A stretch of DNA of 64,000 nt from Caballeronia sp. M1242. Its GTDB lineage: Bacteria; Pseudomonadota; Gammaproteobacteria; Burkholderiales; Burkholderiaceae. A program made the position numbers and the translations under genes. Of this stretch, positions 62,599-64,000 are shown piece after piece (the first letter of the stretch is position 1; each line of letters starts with the position of its first letter). The stretch spans positions 558,001 to 622,000 of the forward strand of contig NZ_CP071131.1 of assembly GCF_017220215.1 (NCBI RefSeq). Reading direction: 5' to 3'. The notes below the pieces were generated by a model. The model made no database searches. It saw only the letters and a list, made by a program, of their open reading frames with translations, and was not told where the DNA came from.

Positions 62599-63201
62599 GG
62601 CATTCTCCCTTTTTGTGCGCGTCCTCGCGCTTCTTCATGGCTTTGCTGCCGACAACGTCGAGTACGTCTGTGCGTCATGATTGCAATGGGCCGCCGTTCA
62701 CCAGTCGGGCTTGGTCGCCCTCTGTCATCTCAGTGTGAAGCTTAGGCAAAAAAGGAATGAATTATTAGCACTCGCGCATTTCTGAACCGGCGTGCTTCGC
62801 ATGAAGCCTCCTGCGGCTCTTGTGCATCGCGAAGCGGTTTGTCTGTAGAAAGCAATTAGCCGGATGTCCGAAGCGATTCGCGAAGCGTGAATGCAAAGCA
62901 TCGATCAGGCCAAGCGTGAGTCGGCGATGGGCAACGAAACCGCACGGTCTCTGCAGCGTTTGTTGCGATGTCGTCCACGACGCTCAGTGTAGGGAAAATG
63001 GCAGGCGGTGTCTGCCGAAATTAATGCTGAAACAAGGCGCGAACGCAGTGCCGTTGCGCGAACAATCTCGTCTACCTAAGTGTTAATAGGTGTGCTAAGG
63101 TCGGTGCGACTTCAATGCACGATAGCTTCGTCCGTTGCAACATGCACTGCATGACCGATGCACCAACGCGTCGCAGACGGCGCTCAAACCGATATGTGAC
63201 C
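62599..63201. other. AT-rich intergenic region at the right end
   Basis: These 600 bases show no supported gene; a reverse-strand GT4 gene and the + strand zinc-ribbon gene diverge from it. A short + strand frame at 62820-63086 lacks a ribosome binding site and coding character. Confidence 0.4.
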
Positions 63202-64000
63202 ATGGATCAGCGGGAAGAGTTGCGCTCGCTTTATTGCGTCGTTTGTCCTCGTTGCGAAAGCGTGTCGCCAGCGGATGACCTGTCGTGTCCTTACTGCGGC
63301 GCAGATCGACATGGTGCTGTGTTGACGCGGGCGCAGGCGTCGCTCCTCGGCATAGACGAGGCTGCGCGCGCGCTGGTGCGCGCCGCTTCATCGCAAGTCG
63401 GAGACATGCGCCGCGATCAAGTGGACGATGCCACACGCGCGGACAGCGCGAATCAATCGGCGGCATTGGTGTCGTCGCCCACTTATTTCGCTGTGAAGCG
63501 CAAGTGGGCTGCCGTGTTGACCGTAGGCGTGTGCGTGCTGGCCGGCATCGTTGCGTGGGTGCGCACTTCGCACAGTCCCGGTGCCGGCGAGCCGCACGAT
63601 GACCGCGTGAGTGTCGTCGGGACGGTTCATAAGCTGCCGCCTGTTGCGCCGGCCGCTCGTTCCGATGACGTCGCGCCAGGAGGCTCGGCATCCGATGCGC
63701 AAGCACGCTTTCTCGCGATGACCAATGCGCCCGGCCGAGCTATCTTTGCATTGCCGGCGTCGATGGACATAGCACCGTGCGCCACGGCGTCGATGCCTGC
63801 GTGCGACACATTGGCTGAAAGCCAAGCGTCGAGCACAGCGGCCGATACCGGCGGCTCGACGGCCACGGTCGTTCCTGAAGCGCCTCATTCAATTGCATCG
63901 GCTTCGGCGAAGCCGGCGGCACGAAAGCATGGTCGCGTCGAACATGCTTCGGTGAGCACGCGGCAGGCGCCGACGCACTCACGTGCGCATGCCAACGAGA
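63202..64000 (+). CDS. Zinc-ribbon single-pass membrane protein, C-terminus cut by window edge
   Basis: From the ATG at 63202 a frame stays open to the window end, 266 codons. It starts MDQREELRSLYCVVCPRCES with a zinc-ribbon (CPRC and, 12 residues on, CPYC), then a membrane segment RKWAAVLTVGVCVLAGIVAW near residue 100 and a long Ala/Ser/Pro-rich periplasmic-type tail with no recognised domain. In-frame ATGs at 63115, 63142 and 63151 are alternative starts; none has a strong ribosome binding site. It diverges from the GT4 gene and may belong to the polysaccharide locus. Confidence 0.7.
   Translation, partial: MDQREELRSLYCVVCPRCESVSPADDLSCPYCGADRHGAVLTRAQASLLGIDEAARALVRAASSQVGDMRRDQVDDATRADSANQSAALVSSPTYFAVKRKWAAVLTVGVCVLAGIVAWVRTSHSPGAGEPHDDRVSVVGTVHKLPPVAPAARSDDVAPGGSASDAQARFLAMTNAPGRAIFALPASMDIAPCATASMPACDTLAESQASSTAADTGGSTATVVPEAPHSIASASAKPAARKHGRVEHASVSTRQAPTHSRAHANE

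Noticed and set aside
62820-63086. 88-codon + strand frame near the right end
   Set aside because: Cys/Arg-rich, no ribosome binding site, in an AT-rich intergenic region.

Overview
The window reads as chromosomal DNA of a GC-rich betaproteobacterium of the Burkholderiaceae, most like Paraburkholderia or Caballeronia. This rests on a Burkholderia-type trimeric porin, a DUF4148 lipoprotein, an FlhDC/FlgM flagellar control set, AAHS and ACS transporters, and high G+C with strong GC3 bias that makes long antisense shadow ORFs. No rRNA, tRNA, CRISPR array, insertion sequence or prophage was recognised. The assignment is by eye, without database searches.

Layout. 1-2.8 kb: phospholipid enzymes (CdsA-like fragment, PlsC-like acyltransferase, CDP-alcohol phosphatidyltransferase) and a family 2 glycosyltransferase. 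3.1-8.1 kb: a small hypothetical, a YhcG-type PDDEXK nuclease, the broken C-terminus of a thioesterase, then a KaiC-like ATPase and hybrid histidine kinase operon. 8.7-15.6 kb: IlvD/Edd dehydratase, AGCS amino acid symporter, SDR/SnoaL-like pair and a second hybrid kinase. 15.6-19.7 kb: a 91-bp tandem repeat array reaching into the 3' end of a MASE4-GGDEF diguanylate cyclase gene, a PNKP-phosphatase-like HAD protein and a small Gly/His-rich secreted peptide. 19.9-22 kb: patatin-like lipase and small lipoprotein genes.

22.5-26.8 kb is a flagellar control island: flhD, flhC, a chemoreceptor, a small ORF, cheY and flgM, with good sigma-28 (FliA) promoter matches before the chemoreceptor and flgM. 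No flagellar structural genes are present. 27-32.6 kb: an EnvZ/OmpR-like two-component pair, a serine-rich low-complexity protein and an unaccompanied type II secretin. 33-41.4 kb is catabolic: an ACS transporter, LysR regulator, RhmD-like enolase-superfamily dehydratase and PdxA-like dehydrogenase (probably sugar-acid use), then an AAHS aromatic-acid transporter, a class II aldolase-fold probable decarboxylase and a second LysR regulator. 42-45.2 kb: a porin and a tannase/feruloyl-esterase-like lipoprotein that probably form one unit.

46-62.6 kb is an exopolysaccharide locus: a TupA-like ATP-grasp protein, three GT4 glycosyltransferases, an acyltransferase-3, a full-length Wzc tyrosine kinase, two secreted clan-A glycoside hydrolases, a small membrane protein and one unrecognised 444-residue protein. 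Its most striking gene (47259-49067) encodes a Wzy-like membrane polymerase fused in one frame to a C-terminal bacterial tyrosine-kinase domain that resembles the kinase half of the Wzc encoded nearby. An initiating sugar-phosphate transferase, Wza exporter, Wzx flippase and Wzb phosphatase are not in the window. The right edge cuts a zinc-ribbon single-pass membrane protein gene.
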